This document shows, in pieces, positions 22,620 to 29,628 of a stretch of 64,000 nucleotides of DNA. A program made the position numbers and the translations under genes. The notes beneath the pieces were generated by a model. The model saw nothing but the letters and a program-made list of their open reading frames with translations, did no database searches and was not told the DNA's origin. Every line of letters starts with the position of its first letter. Positions within the stretch are counted from its first letter, which is position 1. Source of the stretch: DASQFQ01 sp963722815 (GTDB lineage: Bacteria > Actinomycetota > Thermoleophilia > Solirubrobacterales > Solirubrobacteraceae); NCBI GenBank assembly GCA_963722815.1, contig CAVROM010000011.1, forward strand, positions 541,335 through 605,334, read 5' to 3'.

Positions 22620-23572
22620 CACGCGTCGGCGAGCAGGCGCGCGAGGTGCGGGTCGAACGCGTCGCGCCAAGCCGTGTAGTTGTGGGTGTCGGTCAGCTCG
22701 TGCAGCGGTGCGTGCAGCGTCTCGGCCATCACGCGATTGTTGTGGATGTTCTCCTCGGCTGCTCCGCAGGTCAGCGCGGTGGGGACGCCGGCGGGCTCGC
22801 CGGCCCGAAGCGTCTCGCCCACGAAGCCGACGACACGGTGGTAGTGGGGGAAGCGCGACTCGTGCGCGTCGTAGCGCGGCATGAAGAAGCTGCCGGACTG
22901 CAGGAAGAGCGCGCCGAACGTGCCGGGGTGGCGACGCTGGGCGTAGAGGAGCGCGAGCGCGCCGAGGCTGGCGCCGATCGCGGCGGGGGCGCCGTGGGTG
23001 GGCGGCAGCTTCGGCAGCACCTCTTGCATCAGCATCCGCGTGTAGCGCGGCGACGCGGAGTACCACTCGTCGCGCTCGCGCGGCGCGAGCAGCGCGACCC
23101 GGTGCGGCGGTAGCTCGCCCGCGGCGATCTTCACGGCGGAGAAGCGCGTGAGCTGTGAGAGCGAGTCGTACTCGGGCCCGTCGTGGGCGACGAGCAGCGG
23201 CAGCGGCTCGTCGGGGTCGGTATCGGCCGGGCTCCACACCTCCGTCTGCACGCGGCGGACGGCGAGCTTCGCCTTCTCGCCCTCGACGTGGGGCGCGTCC
23301 AGCCATGCGGGCGATTCGTAGGTCGGGAGCAGCAGCACCGACTTGTCGCCGAACGCGCCCGGCGCGGTGTTCGGGTTCCCGGGGTCGAGCACGTACTCCG
23401 TGGCGCCGTCGTCGTGCTCGACCTCGAGCTGGTACTCGAGCCGCTCGACGTCCGCGCGGTCGAACTCAAGCCGCCATTCGCCGTTGTGGCGCGCGAAGTC
23501 CTGGGCCGGGAGGTCGGAGGTCAGCCGGACCGCGCTGTATCGCGCGTCGGGGTCGGGGAGCCGCAGGAGCAC
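22616..23572 (-). CDS. Enterochelin-esterase-like hydrolase with N-terminal beta-sandwich
   Basis: 318 residues from the GTG at 23572. The first ~110 residues (WRLEFDRADVERLEYQLEVE, VLDPGNPNTAPGAFGDKSVL) resemble the N-terminal sandwich of enterochelin esterases (Fes). The hydrolase domain has LPLLVAHDGPEYDSLSQLTR, nucleophile elbow AIGASLGALALLYA, and a late His in ELTDTHNYTAWRDAF. There is no signal peptide. Fes-type enzymes open ester-linked siderophores; whether that applies here is unknown, since no siderophore transporter is nearby. It precedes the second esterase with a GTGA overlap and lies 16 nt after the unknown 485-residue gene. Confidence 0.75.
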   Translation of the reverse strand: MLLRLPDPDARYSAVRLTSDLPAQDFARHNGEWRLEFDRADVERLEYQLEVEHDDGATEYVLDPGNPNTAPGAFGDKSVLLLPTYESPAWLDAPHVEGEKAKLAVRRVQTEVWSPADTDPDEPLPLLVAHDGPEYDSLSQLTRFSAVKIAAGELPPHRVALLAPRERDEWYSASPRYTRMLMQEVLPKLPPTHGAPAAIGASLGALALLYAQRRHPGTFGALFLQSGSFFMPRYDAHESRFPHYHRVVGFVGETLRAGEPAGVPTALTCGAAEENIHNNRVMAETLHAPLHELTDTHNYTAWRDAFDPHLARLLADAW

Positions 23573-23588
23573 CCCCAGATGATGGCGA

Positions 23589-25046
23589 CTACGCCTCTCC
23601 GCAGTACGGGCCGAGTTGCGGCCGGTCCCTGCGGCCGAAGACCTGCGGGAACGCGTGCATCGGATCGAGCGGGTTGAACATGTCGAACACCTCGGAGAGG
23701 AACGACGGCGGCGGGCGGTACTCGGTGTCGAGCGGCGGCCGCTGGCCGCTGAGGCGGTCGAGGCGGGCGCGGAGGACCTCGTCCTGATAGGCGCGCCAGC
23801 GGCTCCGGCCGGCCTCGTACTCCTCACGGTCGCGGTAGGCGATCACGACGAGCTCCGCGGCGTGGATCAGCTCGTGGCCGCCGCGGGCGTTGCTGCGGAC
23901 GCTCGCGAGCGAGAGATCGGGGAGGCCGCTCTTGGTGCCGGCGCGCGTGGCCTGGACGCCGTAGCAGTCCTCGCTGCGGACGCCGACGACCTCCAGGTAG
24001 GCGTCGGTCAGCTCCTCCCAGCTGCTCGGCAGGTGGGGCAGCGGCGAGGGCGTGCGCGGCGGGGTGTAGCGGCTCGGCGCGACCCACGCGGCGACCGACT
24101 CCCAGTCGAGGATCTCGACGTGGAACGGCGGCGCCGTGGCCAGCGCGAGCGGCGCCTCGGTGAGCAGCTGCTCCTGGGCGGCGGCCAGCGGCTTGCGGGC
24201 GAACGCGAGGATGCCCTCGACGTGCGCGTCCCAGAACTTGCTGTCCTCGGTCTCGGTGGCGCGGACCTGCAGCAGGCGCGGGAGGCCGAAGCAGTCCTCC
24301 GGCTCGAGGCGGGCGCGGGCGACGAGCGCGCCCGCCACGTCCTCGTCGAGCACCGACGGCTCGCCCAAGCGCCGTACCGCCCAGTGGTCGGCGCGGTTGA
24401 AGGCGGCCAGGTGCACCTCGGAGCTCCCTGCGGCCTCGGGCGCGTGGGCGATCTCCCACTTCACGCGCGCCTTGTTCTCGTTGTTGCGCTTGAGGTCGTA
24501 GCGATCGGGGACGCGGTAGACGCCGTAGACGCGCGCGGGGTCGAACCCCTTCAGCCGCTCGGTGACCTCCTCCAGCTGCGTGCGGCCGATGGTGGCGAAG
24601 CGGGTGCGCTCGACCGCGGGCTTCGTGGCCGCGAGGTACGGTGCCCGCGCCTCCTCCCGCGCGGCGCGCTCGTCGGCCGCCCACTGCTCCCGCTGCGCGG
24701 GATCCTCGAGCTCGGGCGGCGGCTTGTTCAGGTTCGCGTCGCCGGGGTCGAGCACGTCGCGGCGGTCGTCGAACAGCTCGCCGACCGAATCCTTCGCGTA
24801 CTCGAGCGATTGCTTGAGGAGGTCGCGGATCGGCGGCAGCGGCTGGTTCGGGTCGAAGCTCGGCGGCGCCGTGGCCTGCTGACCGCCGACGCTCGCCCCG
24901 CCGCCGCCCTGGCTCGCCTGCCAGCGCGCGTACTCCTCCTGCGCCGCGACGCCCTTCGCGTTCTGCTCCGCGATGATCCGGTCCGCGCGCTCCTGCATCT
25001 TCGCCATGCGCGCGTCACGGCTCGCCTTGCTGAACGGGTTCCGCAT
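23589..25046 (-). CDS. Conserved-looking protein of unknown function (485 aa)
   Basis: Not recognised. Residues 1-60 are charged and helical (MRNPFSKASRDARMAKMQER ...), followed by a Gln/Gly/Pro-rich linker and a Pro-flanked segment (FDPNQPLPPIRDLLKQSLEY). Residues ~150-330 have mixed alpha/beta character, including FDPARVYGVYRVPDRYDLKR and VKWEIAHAPEA; a second half carries WAVRRLGEPSVLDEDVAGAL and ELTDAYLEVVGVRSEDCYGV. No signal peptide or membrane helix is present. The ATG is 6 nt from TAGCGT (25058-25053, minus), so it heads a leaderless transcript that probably continues into the two esterases and the ATP-grasp gene (16-nt gap). Confidence 0.75.
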   Translation of the reverse strand: MRNPFSKASRDARMAKMQERADRIIAEQNAKGVAAQEEYARWQASQGGGGASVGGQQATAPPSFDPNQPLPPIRDLLKQSLEYAKDSVGELFDDRRDVLDPGDANLNKPPPELEDPAQREQWAADERAAREEARAPYLAATKPAVERTRFATIGRTQLEEVTERLKGFDPARVYGVYRVPDRYDLKRNNENKARVKWEIAHAPEAAGSSEVHLAAFNRADHWAVRRLGEPSVLDEDVAGALVARARLEPEDCFGLPRLLQVRATETEDSKFWDAHVEGILAFARKPLAAAQEQLLTEAPLALATAPPFHVEILDWESVAAWVAPSRYTPPRTPSPLPHLPSSWEELTDAYLEVVGVRSEDCYGVQATRAGTKSGLPDLSLASVRSNARGGHELIHAAELVVIAYRDREEYEAGRSRWRAYQDEVLRARLDRLSGQRPPLDTEYRPPPSFLSEVFDMFNPLDPMHAFPQVFGRRDRPQLGPYCGEA

Positions 25047-25052
25047 CGCGCG

Positions 25053-25058
25053 ACGCTA
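25053..25058 (-). promoter_or_regulatory. -10 box (TAGCGT) of the ATP-grasp/esterase operon
   Basis: TAGCGT followed by six bases and the ATG at 25046. There is no space for a ribosome-binding site, so the transcript would be leaderless. Confidence 0.5.
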
Positions 25059-26498
25059 CCGCGTCGCGGAGACCTCGTCCTTCTTCTCTTGGCGCACGAA
25101 CCGGCCGGACCGCTCCGGCTCCGGCCAGCTCCCGCCGTTCTCCCAGTACTCGCGGATCGCCTCCAGCGGCCGCCCCTTCGTCTCCGGCGCGAGCCGCCAC
25201 ACGAACAGGAACGAGATCGCCGCCAGGCCCGCGAACAGCGCGAACGTCCCGGCCCCGCCCAGCGACTCGAGCGCGCTGAGGAAGTACAGCGCGATCACGA
25301 GGTTGGCCACGAGGTCGGCGGTCAGCATCGCCGACGCGCCGATCGACCGCAGCCGCGACGGGAAGCTCTCCGACGCGTACACCCAGACCAGCGAGCCGAA
25401 CCCGAAGTTGAAGCCGGCGGTGAACACGAACACGCCGATGAAGCCGAGCCAGCCGGTCGTCTTCGTCAGGTCGCCGACCGCGAACACCACGATCAGCAGC
25501 AGCGTCGAGACGAACATCGCGGTGATGCCACTGAGCAGCGTCGGCCGCCGCCCGAGCCGGTCGACCACCGACAGCGACGCGACGGTCGCGATCAGCGAGC
25601 CGACCTGGACGAGCGCCGGGAGCAGCAGCAGCGACGAGTTCCCGGTGAAGCCCATCTCCTTGAAGATCATCGGGCTGTAGAAGACGACCGCGTTGATGCC
25701 GGTGATCTGGATCAGGAAGCCGAGGCCGACGACGAAGAACGTCGCCCGCGAGTAGGGCGCCCGCAGCATCTCCTTGATCGAGCCGCCGCGCTCACTGCGC
25801 AGGTCCTCCTGGATGTCGGCGAGCTCGCGGTCGGCGTCGGCCTCCGGGTCGGTCAGCGCCAGCGTCGCCCGCGCCTCCTCTATCCGCCCCTTCATCACGT
25901 ACCAGCGCGGCGTGTCGGGGAGCCGCGCGAGGATCGCGACCACGCCGAGCGCGGGGATCGCGGACAGCGCGAGCATCCAGCGCCACGAGCCGGAGCCGGC
26001 CAGCGCGTAGTCGACGAAGTAGGCGAGCACGATCCCGCTCACCGTCGCCACCTGGTACATGACGATCAGCCCGCCGCGCACCGCCGCGGGCGCCGACTCG
26101 GCCACGAAGATCGGCGCGGTGACGATCGAGATGCCGATCGTGACGCCGAGGAAGAAGCGCGCCACGTCGAGGAAGACGAGGCTGGTCGCGACTCCGCTCA
26201 GCAGCGCGAAGCCCGCGTACGTGAGCGCGACGATCACCATCGCGGGCTTGCGCCCGATCGCGTTGGAGAGGCGCCCGCCGGTGAGCGCGCCGACGATCGA
26301 GCCGACGACGACGATCGTCGCCACCCACTCGGTCTCCTTCGTCGAGAGGTCGAAGTCCTTGGTGATGAACAGCAGCGCCCCGGCGATCGCACCGAGGTCG
26401 TAGCCGTAGATGATCCCGATCGTCGCCGCCGCGATCGCGATCCGGAAGCCCCACTTGTGCTGCGGCAGGTTCCGCAGCCCGCTCAGTTGGTTCGACAC
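25056..26498 (-). CDS. MFS sugar transporter (sugar porter family)
   Basis: 480 residues with about 12 membrane helices. Sugar-porter signatures are all present: IIYGYDLGAIAGALLF, SNAIGRKPAM, LPDTPRWYVMKGR, ITGINAVVFYSPMIFKEM, VDRLGRRPTLLSG and RLAPETKGRPLEAI at the C-terminus. The GTG at 26498 follows AGGAGGGG. It would import a hexose or pentose by proton symport. It ends only 10 bp from the start codon at 25046, so read-through into the ATP-grasp/esterase operon is possible even though that operon has its own -10. Confidence 0.92.
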   Translation of the reverse strand: MSNQLSGLRNLPQHKWGFRIAIAAATIGIIYGYDLGAIAGALLFITKDFDLSTKETEWVATIVVVGSIVGALTGGRLSNAIGRKPAMVIVALTYAGFALLSGVATSLVFLDVARFFLGVTIGISIVTAPIFVAESAPAAVRGGLIVMYQVATVSGIVLAYFVDYALAGSGSWRWMLALSAIPALGVVAILARLPDTPRWYVMKGRIEEARATLALTDPEADADRELADIQEDLRSERGGSIKEMLRAPYSRATFFVVGLGFLIQITGINAVVFYSPMIFKEMGFTGNSSLLLLPALVQVGSLIATVASLSVVDRLGRRPTLLSGITAMFVSTLLLIVVFAVGDLTKTTGWLGFIGVFVFTAGFNFGFGSLVWVYASESFPSRLRSIGASAMLTADLVANLVIALYFLSALESLGGAGTFALFAGLAAISFLFVWRLAPETKGRPLEAIREYWENGGSWPEPERSGRFVRQEKKDEVSATR

Positions 26499-26545
26499 GA
26501 CCCCTCCTCGTCCGCTGTCGAGGAGGTCTTACCCGGAGTCGGCGC

Positions 26546-28060
26546 TCAGGGCGCCACGAGTATCGCGTCCCCGATCGGACGCTCGCCGGTGGCGTCGGAG
26601 GGCCGGGTGACCACCGTGCCGCGGATCACCATGGTGGTCGAGCCGCTGCCGTCGAGGTTGAGCGCGTCGCGCGCGCCGAGGCTCCGCATGACCGCGGCCT
26701 CCTCCTCGAAGTCGAGGCCGGCCGAATAGCCCGGAGCGCCGCCGTCGACTGCGACCAGCAGCAGGTCGCCGTCGCGCTCCACCCCGACCATAGTGCGAGG
26801 GTTTCGTCGCAGGCCGAAGTCGTAGTAGAAGCCGGGGTCGTCGGCGTGGTCGAAGCCCTCGGCCTCCGCGGTGATGTCGGCGTGGCCGCGTCGCACCAGC
26901 CGCGGGCCGCCGTTGACGACCCCGAGCCCGGGCCGCAGCTCGAGTCGGCCGCGCGGCGTGCGCACGGTGGTGTCGACCCGCAGGCGCGCCCCGGGCCGGG
27001 CGTGGGCACGCAGCCAGCCGGCACCGTCGCCGGTGCCGGCGAGCACGCTCCCGCCCGCCGGGATCGCGCCGCCGCGGGGCTCGCGCAGCGCGGTCACGGC
27101 CCCGCTCGCGTCGAGCACCGCCTCGGCCCCGTCACCCGGCTCGGTGCTCGGTCCGAACCGCCGCGTGTACCGGATGAGCTCGCTCGGATCGGTGCAGCTG
27201 ACGTCGTGGAGCGGGTGCTCGGTCGGCGCGTCGCCGCCGGAGCCGCCGCATGAGCGGATCAGCCCGGGTTTCCGGTTGTCACCGTCGAGCAGCCGGGTCG
27301 CGCCGTCGGAGGCGCGGACGGACTGCGAATCTGACAGCGCGCTGACCGACGGGAACGCGGGGCCGAGCAGCAGGTCGGTGCGACCGTCGACGGCCTCGGA
27401 CACGAGCCGGCCGTTGAGGATCGAGGTGCCCGCGAGGTCGCCGGGCGTCCCGTCGGCTTCGCCGATCACGAAGTAGCCGCCGTTGACGGCTGCGACGGCG
27501 CCCTTGCGCGCCGCCAGCGATGACACCGTCTCGCGCGCGGCGACGACGTCGTTGGCGAGCGCCGGCGCCACGTGCCCGTAGGCGCGGCGGGAGATCTTCA
27601 GCACGTGCACGACCCACGGTCCGGAGGTGCGCTCGCCGTCCTCGCCCGTGAACACCGAGCCGCGCACCGTGAAGCCCGCCGCGCCCAGCTCGGCCGCGCG
27701 GGCGTCGGCCTCGGCCTCGGTGGCGAAGCGCCCCGAGCGCACTCGGTAGGCCAGCGGTCCGCGCCGCGGGTCGTCGGGCGGACGCTCGAGCGACTCCACG
27801 GCAGCGTCGAAGCCGGCCGCACGGAGCCGCGCGGCGAGCGCGCGGGCGTTGGCCCGAGAGGCGGGCACAGCGACGTCGACGGTCCACGCGTCCTTCCGTG
27901 ACGGCTTCCCGCGCACGATCTTCGTGTACGTGACGCCGGGGGCGAGCGCCTGGGACGTGCGCGTCTCGTGCAGCGAGCGCGCACCGAGCGGGAGCTCTGC
28001 CGCAGCCGGGGCGGCGAGCACGAGCAGGAGGGCGAGGGCGAGGAGGGCAGCTCTGGGCAT
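26546..28060 (-). CDS. Secreted phosphodiester glycosidase (NAGPA/DUF2233) with SPOR-like domain
   Basis: 504 residues with a signal peptide (MPRAALLALALLLVLAAPAA). Residues ~55-140 (VDVAVPASRANARALAARLR, GRFATEAEADARAAELGAAG) have the repeat pattern of SPOR domains, which bind peptidoglycan denuded of stem peptides. The remainder is a phosphodiester-glycosidase domain with AAVNGGYFVIG, RNPRTMVGVERDG and the C-terminal DALNLDGSGSTTMVIRG. Such domains remove GlcNAc from phosphodiester-linked glycans. The combination suggests an enzyme acting on cell-wall-attached glycopolymers. The ATG at 28060 is 6 nt after TAGCAC (28072-28067, minus). Confidence 0.85.
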   Translation of the reverse strand: MPRAALLALALLLVLAAPAAAELPLGARSLHETRTSQALAPGVTYTKIVRGKPSRKDAWTVDVAVPASRANARALAARLRAAGFDAAVESLERPPDDPRRGPLAYRVRSGRFATEAEADARAAELGAAGFTVRGSVFTGEDGERTSGPWVVHVLKISRRAYGHVAPALANDVVAARETVSSLAARKGAVAAVNGGYFVIGEADGTPGDLAGTSILNGRLVSEAVDGRTDLLLGPAFPSVSALSDSQSVRASDGATRLLDGDNRKPGLIRSCGGSGGDAPTEHPLHDVSCTDPSELIRYTRRFGPSTEPGDGAEAVLDASGAVTALREPRGGAIPAGGSVLAGTGDGAGWLRAHARPGARLRVDTTVRTPRGRLELRPGLGVVNGGPRLVRRGHADITAEAEGFDHADDPGFYYDFGLRRNPRTMVGVERDGDLLLVAVDGGAPGYSAGLDFEEEAAVMRSLGARDALNLDGSGSTTMVIRGTVVTRPSDATGERPIGDAILVAP

Positions 28061-28113
28061 GCCCCGGTGCTACCCGGACTGGTCGGTCATCGCGCGACGG
28101 ACGTACCGGGTTC

Positions 28114-28323
28114 ATGACCGAGTTCGCAGCAGGAGACAAGGTCGTGTGGAGCTCGCACGGCGAAGACGACACGCCCGGCGTGGTCGTCCGCAAGATCACC
28201 TCCGACACCGAGCTCGCGGGCCGCCAGGTGCGCGCGAGCAAGGACGAGCCGCAGTACCTCGTCCGCAGCGAGAAGGGCGGCGGCGAGGCCGTCCACAAGC
28301 CGGATGCGCTGAAGCGCCGGTAG
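28114..28323 (+). CDS. DUF2945 / hypervirulence-associated TUDOR-domain protein
   Basis: 69 residues: FAAGDKVVWSSHGEDDTPGV, then VVRKITSDTELAGRQVRASK, and a basic end HKPDALKRR. This is the DUF2945 pattern, a small SH3-like barrel found in bacteria and fungi; its function is unknown. It is transcribed away from the glycosidase gene, with about 50 bp between starts, and is followed 23 nt later by a cupin gene in the same direction. Confidence 0.85.
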   Translation: MTEFAAGDKVVWSSHGEDDTPGVVVRKITSDTELAGRQVRASKDEPQYLVRSEKGGGEAVHKPDALKRR

Positions 28324-28346
28324 CGCCTCGTGGCACCCTTCAAGGC

Positions 28347-28706
28347 ATGGACACCAAGGTCAACCTCGCGGAGAAGCTCGCGCTGCTCGACGCCCCGTTC
28401 CAGCCCGGGATCGTCGGCACGCTGAACGACTACAAGCTCGCCGTCGTGAAGGTCGACGGCGAGTTCGTGTGGCACACGCACGACGACACCGACGACTTCT
28501 TCCTCGTCCTCTCGGGGCGCCTGACGATCCAGCTGCGCGACCGCGACGTCGAGCTCCAGGCGGGCGAGTTGTTCGTGGTGCCGCGCGGCGTCGAGCACTG
28601 CCCGCGCGCCGACGAGCCGGCGGAGGTGTTGCTGATCGAGCCGCTCGGAACGCAGAACACCGGCGACACAGGTGGAGACCGGACGGCGGAGGAGCGGCGG
28701 ATCTAG
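28347..28706 (+). CDS. Single-domain cupin
   Basis: 119 residues with cupin motif 1 VWHTHDDTDDFFLVLSGRL and motif 2 VVPRGVEHCPRADEPAEVL. The His-His-Glu-type metal ligands are partly changed (HTHDDTDD), as in mannose-6-phosphate-isomerase-like small cupins. Activity is unknown. It follows DUF2945 on the same strand. The stop TAG at 28704-28706 lies just before the second 40-bp hairpin repeat, which separates it from a convergent cupin gene. Confidence 0.88.
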   Translation: MDTKVNLAEKLALLDAPFQPGIVGTLNDYKLAVVKVDGEFVWHTHDDTDDFFLVLSGRLTIQLRDRDVELQAGELFVVPRGVEHCPRADEPAEVLLIEPLGTQNTGDTGGDRTAEERRI

Positions 28707-28709
28707 CCC

Positions 28710-28749
28710 CCCGCTAGGCAGCAAGCTGCCTGGCTTGGCGTCTAACGGG
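28710..28749 (-). repeat. 40-bp hairpin repeat, copy 2 (terminator-like), between convergent cupin genes
   Basis: The minus strand is 36/40 identical to 20001-20040. The inner hairpin is AGGCAGCTTGCTGCCT: relative to copy 1 one A-T pair has become G-C on both sides, a compensatory change that keeps the 7-bp stem. The minus-strand cupin's stop TAG (28744-28742) is at repeat positions 6-8, as in copy 1. Confidence 0.7.
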
Positions 28750-29158
28750 CCTGGGCGGCGTCCGCTGACGCCGCCCAGAAGTCGTCGATCTTCGTCGCGT
28801 CGCCGTGGTCGCGGAGCGTCGAGACCGCCCACAGCTCGACGGGCTCGTCGCCCTCGTTGCGGTGCGAGCGCGGGGTCTTGGGCGCCACGCGCACGACCGA
28901 CCCGGCGGTGACCGGGCGGATGTCGTCGCCGAAGCGCATCGTCAGCGTCCCGCGCGTGACGATGTAGACCTCTTCCTGCTCGTCATGGAAGTGGCCGGTG
29001 CCCTGCTCGAAGTCGGAGTGCGGCGGGATCCGGATCAGCGTCACCGCGACCTGCTCGGTCTCGAGCGCGCCGGCCAGGCGCCTGAACTCGCCGGGGACGC
29101 TCGAGTCGGCGTAGTGGTCCTCGACGTCGTCGACGTTGATCAGCGTGTACTCGCTCAC
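28742..29158 (-). CDS. Cupin-domain protein, MarR operon partner
   Basis: 138 residues from the GTG at 29158. Cupin motif 1 is GTGHFHDEQEEVYIVTRGTL with intact His/His/Glu ligands, and motif 2 is VAPKTPRSHRNEGDEPVELW, so a metal site is likely. The start overlaps the TGA of the MarR gene (GTGA), making a two-gene operon with it. Small cupins next to MarR regulators often handle the compound that the regulator senses; here that is inference. It ends in the 40-bp repeat. Confidence 0.87.
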   Translation of the reverse strand: MSEYTLINVDDVEDHYADSSVPGEFRRLAGALETEQVAVTLIRIPPHSDFEQGTGHFHDEQEEVYIVTRGTLTMRFGDDIRPVTAGSVVRVAPKTPRSHRNEGDEPVELWAVSTLRDHGDATKIDDFWAASADAAQAR

Positions 29159-29592
29159 GGCGCGACCGGCTCCTCCGCCCGCGGGTGCAGGCCGACCAGC
29201 GTCTTGCGCAGCAGCTCGCGCAGCTGGTCGCGCTCGTCGGCGTCGAGCGAGGCGAAGACCTCGTCCTCGAGCGTCTCCTGCGCCGCGCGCGCCCGCTCGA
29301 GCGCGGTGCGGCCCTTCGCGGTGATCACGACGACGTGGCGGCGGCGGTCGCCGGGGTCGCGCGTGCGCTGCGTCCACCCCGCGTCCTCGAGCTCGTTGAG
29401 CAGCAGCACGCAGTTGTTCGCGTCGAGCATCAGCGTCTCGCACAGATCCTGCTGGCGGCTCGGGGACCGCTCGTTGAGGTAGCTGAGCACGAGGAACTGG
29501 CGCAGCCGCATGCCGAGCAGGTCCTCCGAGCTCCGCCGGTGCACCGCCTTGGAGAGGTGGAGCAGCATCGCGAGCGTGCCGGCCGGCTTCAC
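29155..29592 (-). CDS. MarR-family transcriptional regulator
   Basis: 145 residues. The winged helix reads LRQFLVLSYLNERSPSRQQD, LCETLMLDANNCVLLLNELE, AGWTQRTRDPGDRRRHVVVI and TAKGRTALERA, the MarR recognition helix and wing with the usual DxRDRR-type Arg cluster (DPGDRRR). Family members repress neighbouring efflux or enzyme genes until a small phenolic-type ligand binds. The GTG start is 8 nt from a perfect TATAAT, and the DHA2 exporter is read divergently 36 bp away, so MarR probably represses both. Confidence 0.92.
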   Translation of the reverse strand: MKPAGTLAMLLHLSKAVHRRSSEDLLGMRLRQFLVLSYLNERSPSRQQDLCETLMLDANNCVLLLNELEDAGWTQRTRDPGDRRRHVVVITAKGRTALERARAAQETLEDEVFASLDADERDQLRELLRKTLVGLHPRAEEPVAP

Positions 29593-29600
29593 GAGCGGTG

Positions 29601-29608
29601 ATTATACA
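29601..29608. promoter_or_regulatory. Overlapping divergent -10 boxes of marR and the exporter
   Basis: The minus strand carries TATAAT (29606-29601), 8 nt from the MarR GTG. The plus strand carries TATACA (29603-29608) ahead of GGGAGG and the exporter start. The two boxes share four base pairs, so a protein bound here would block both promoters. Confidence 0.55.
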
Positions 29609-29628
29609 AAACGCGGGAGGATCACGAA

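Noticed and set aside
23616..26729. 1037-residue open frame antisense to the unknown protein and the sugar transporter
   Set aside because: Low-complexity Arg/Asp/His/Gln composition typical of an antisense frame in GC-rich DNA; both opposite genes are well supported.
27279..28832. Long minus-strand frame spanning glycosidase, DUF2945 and cupin
   Set aside because: It crosses three real genes in another frame and shows no domain.
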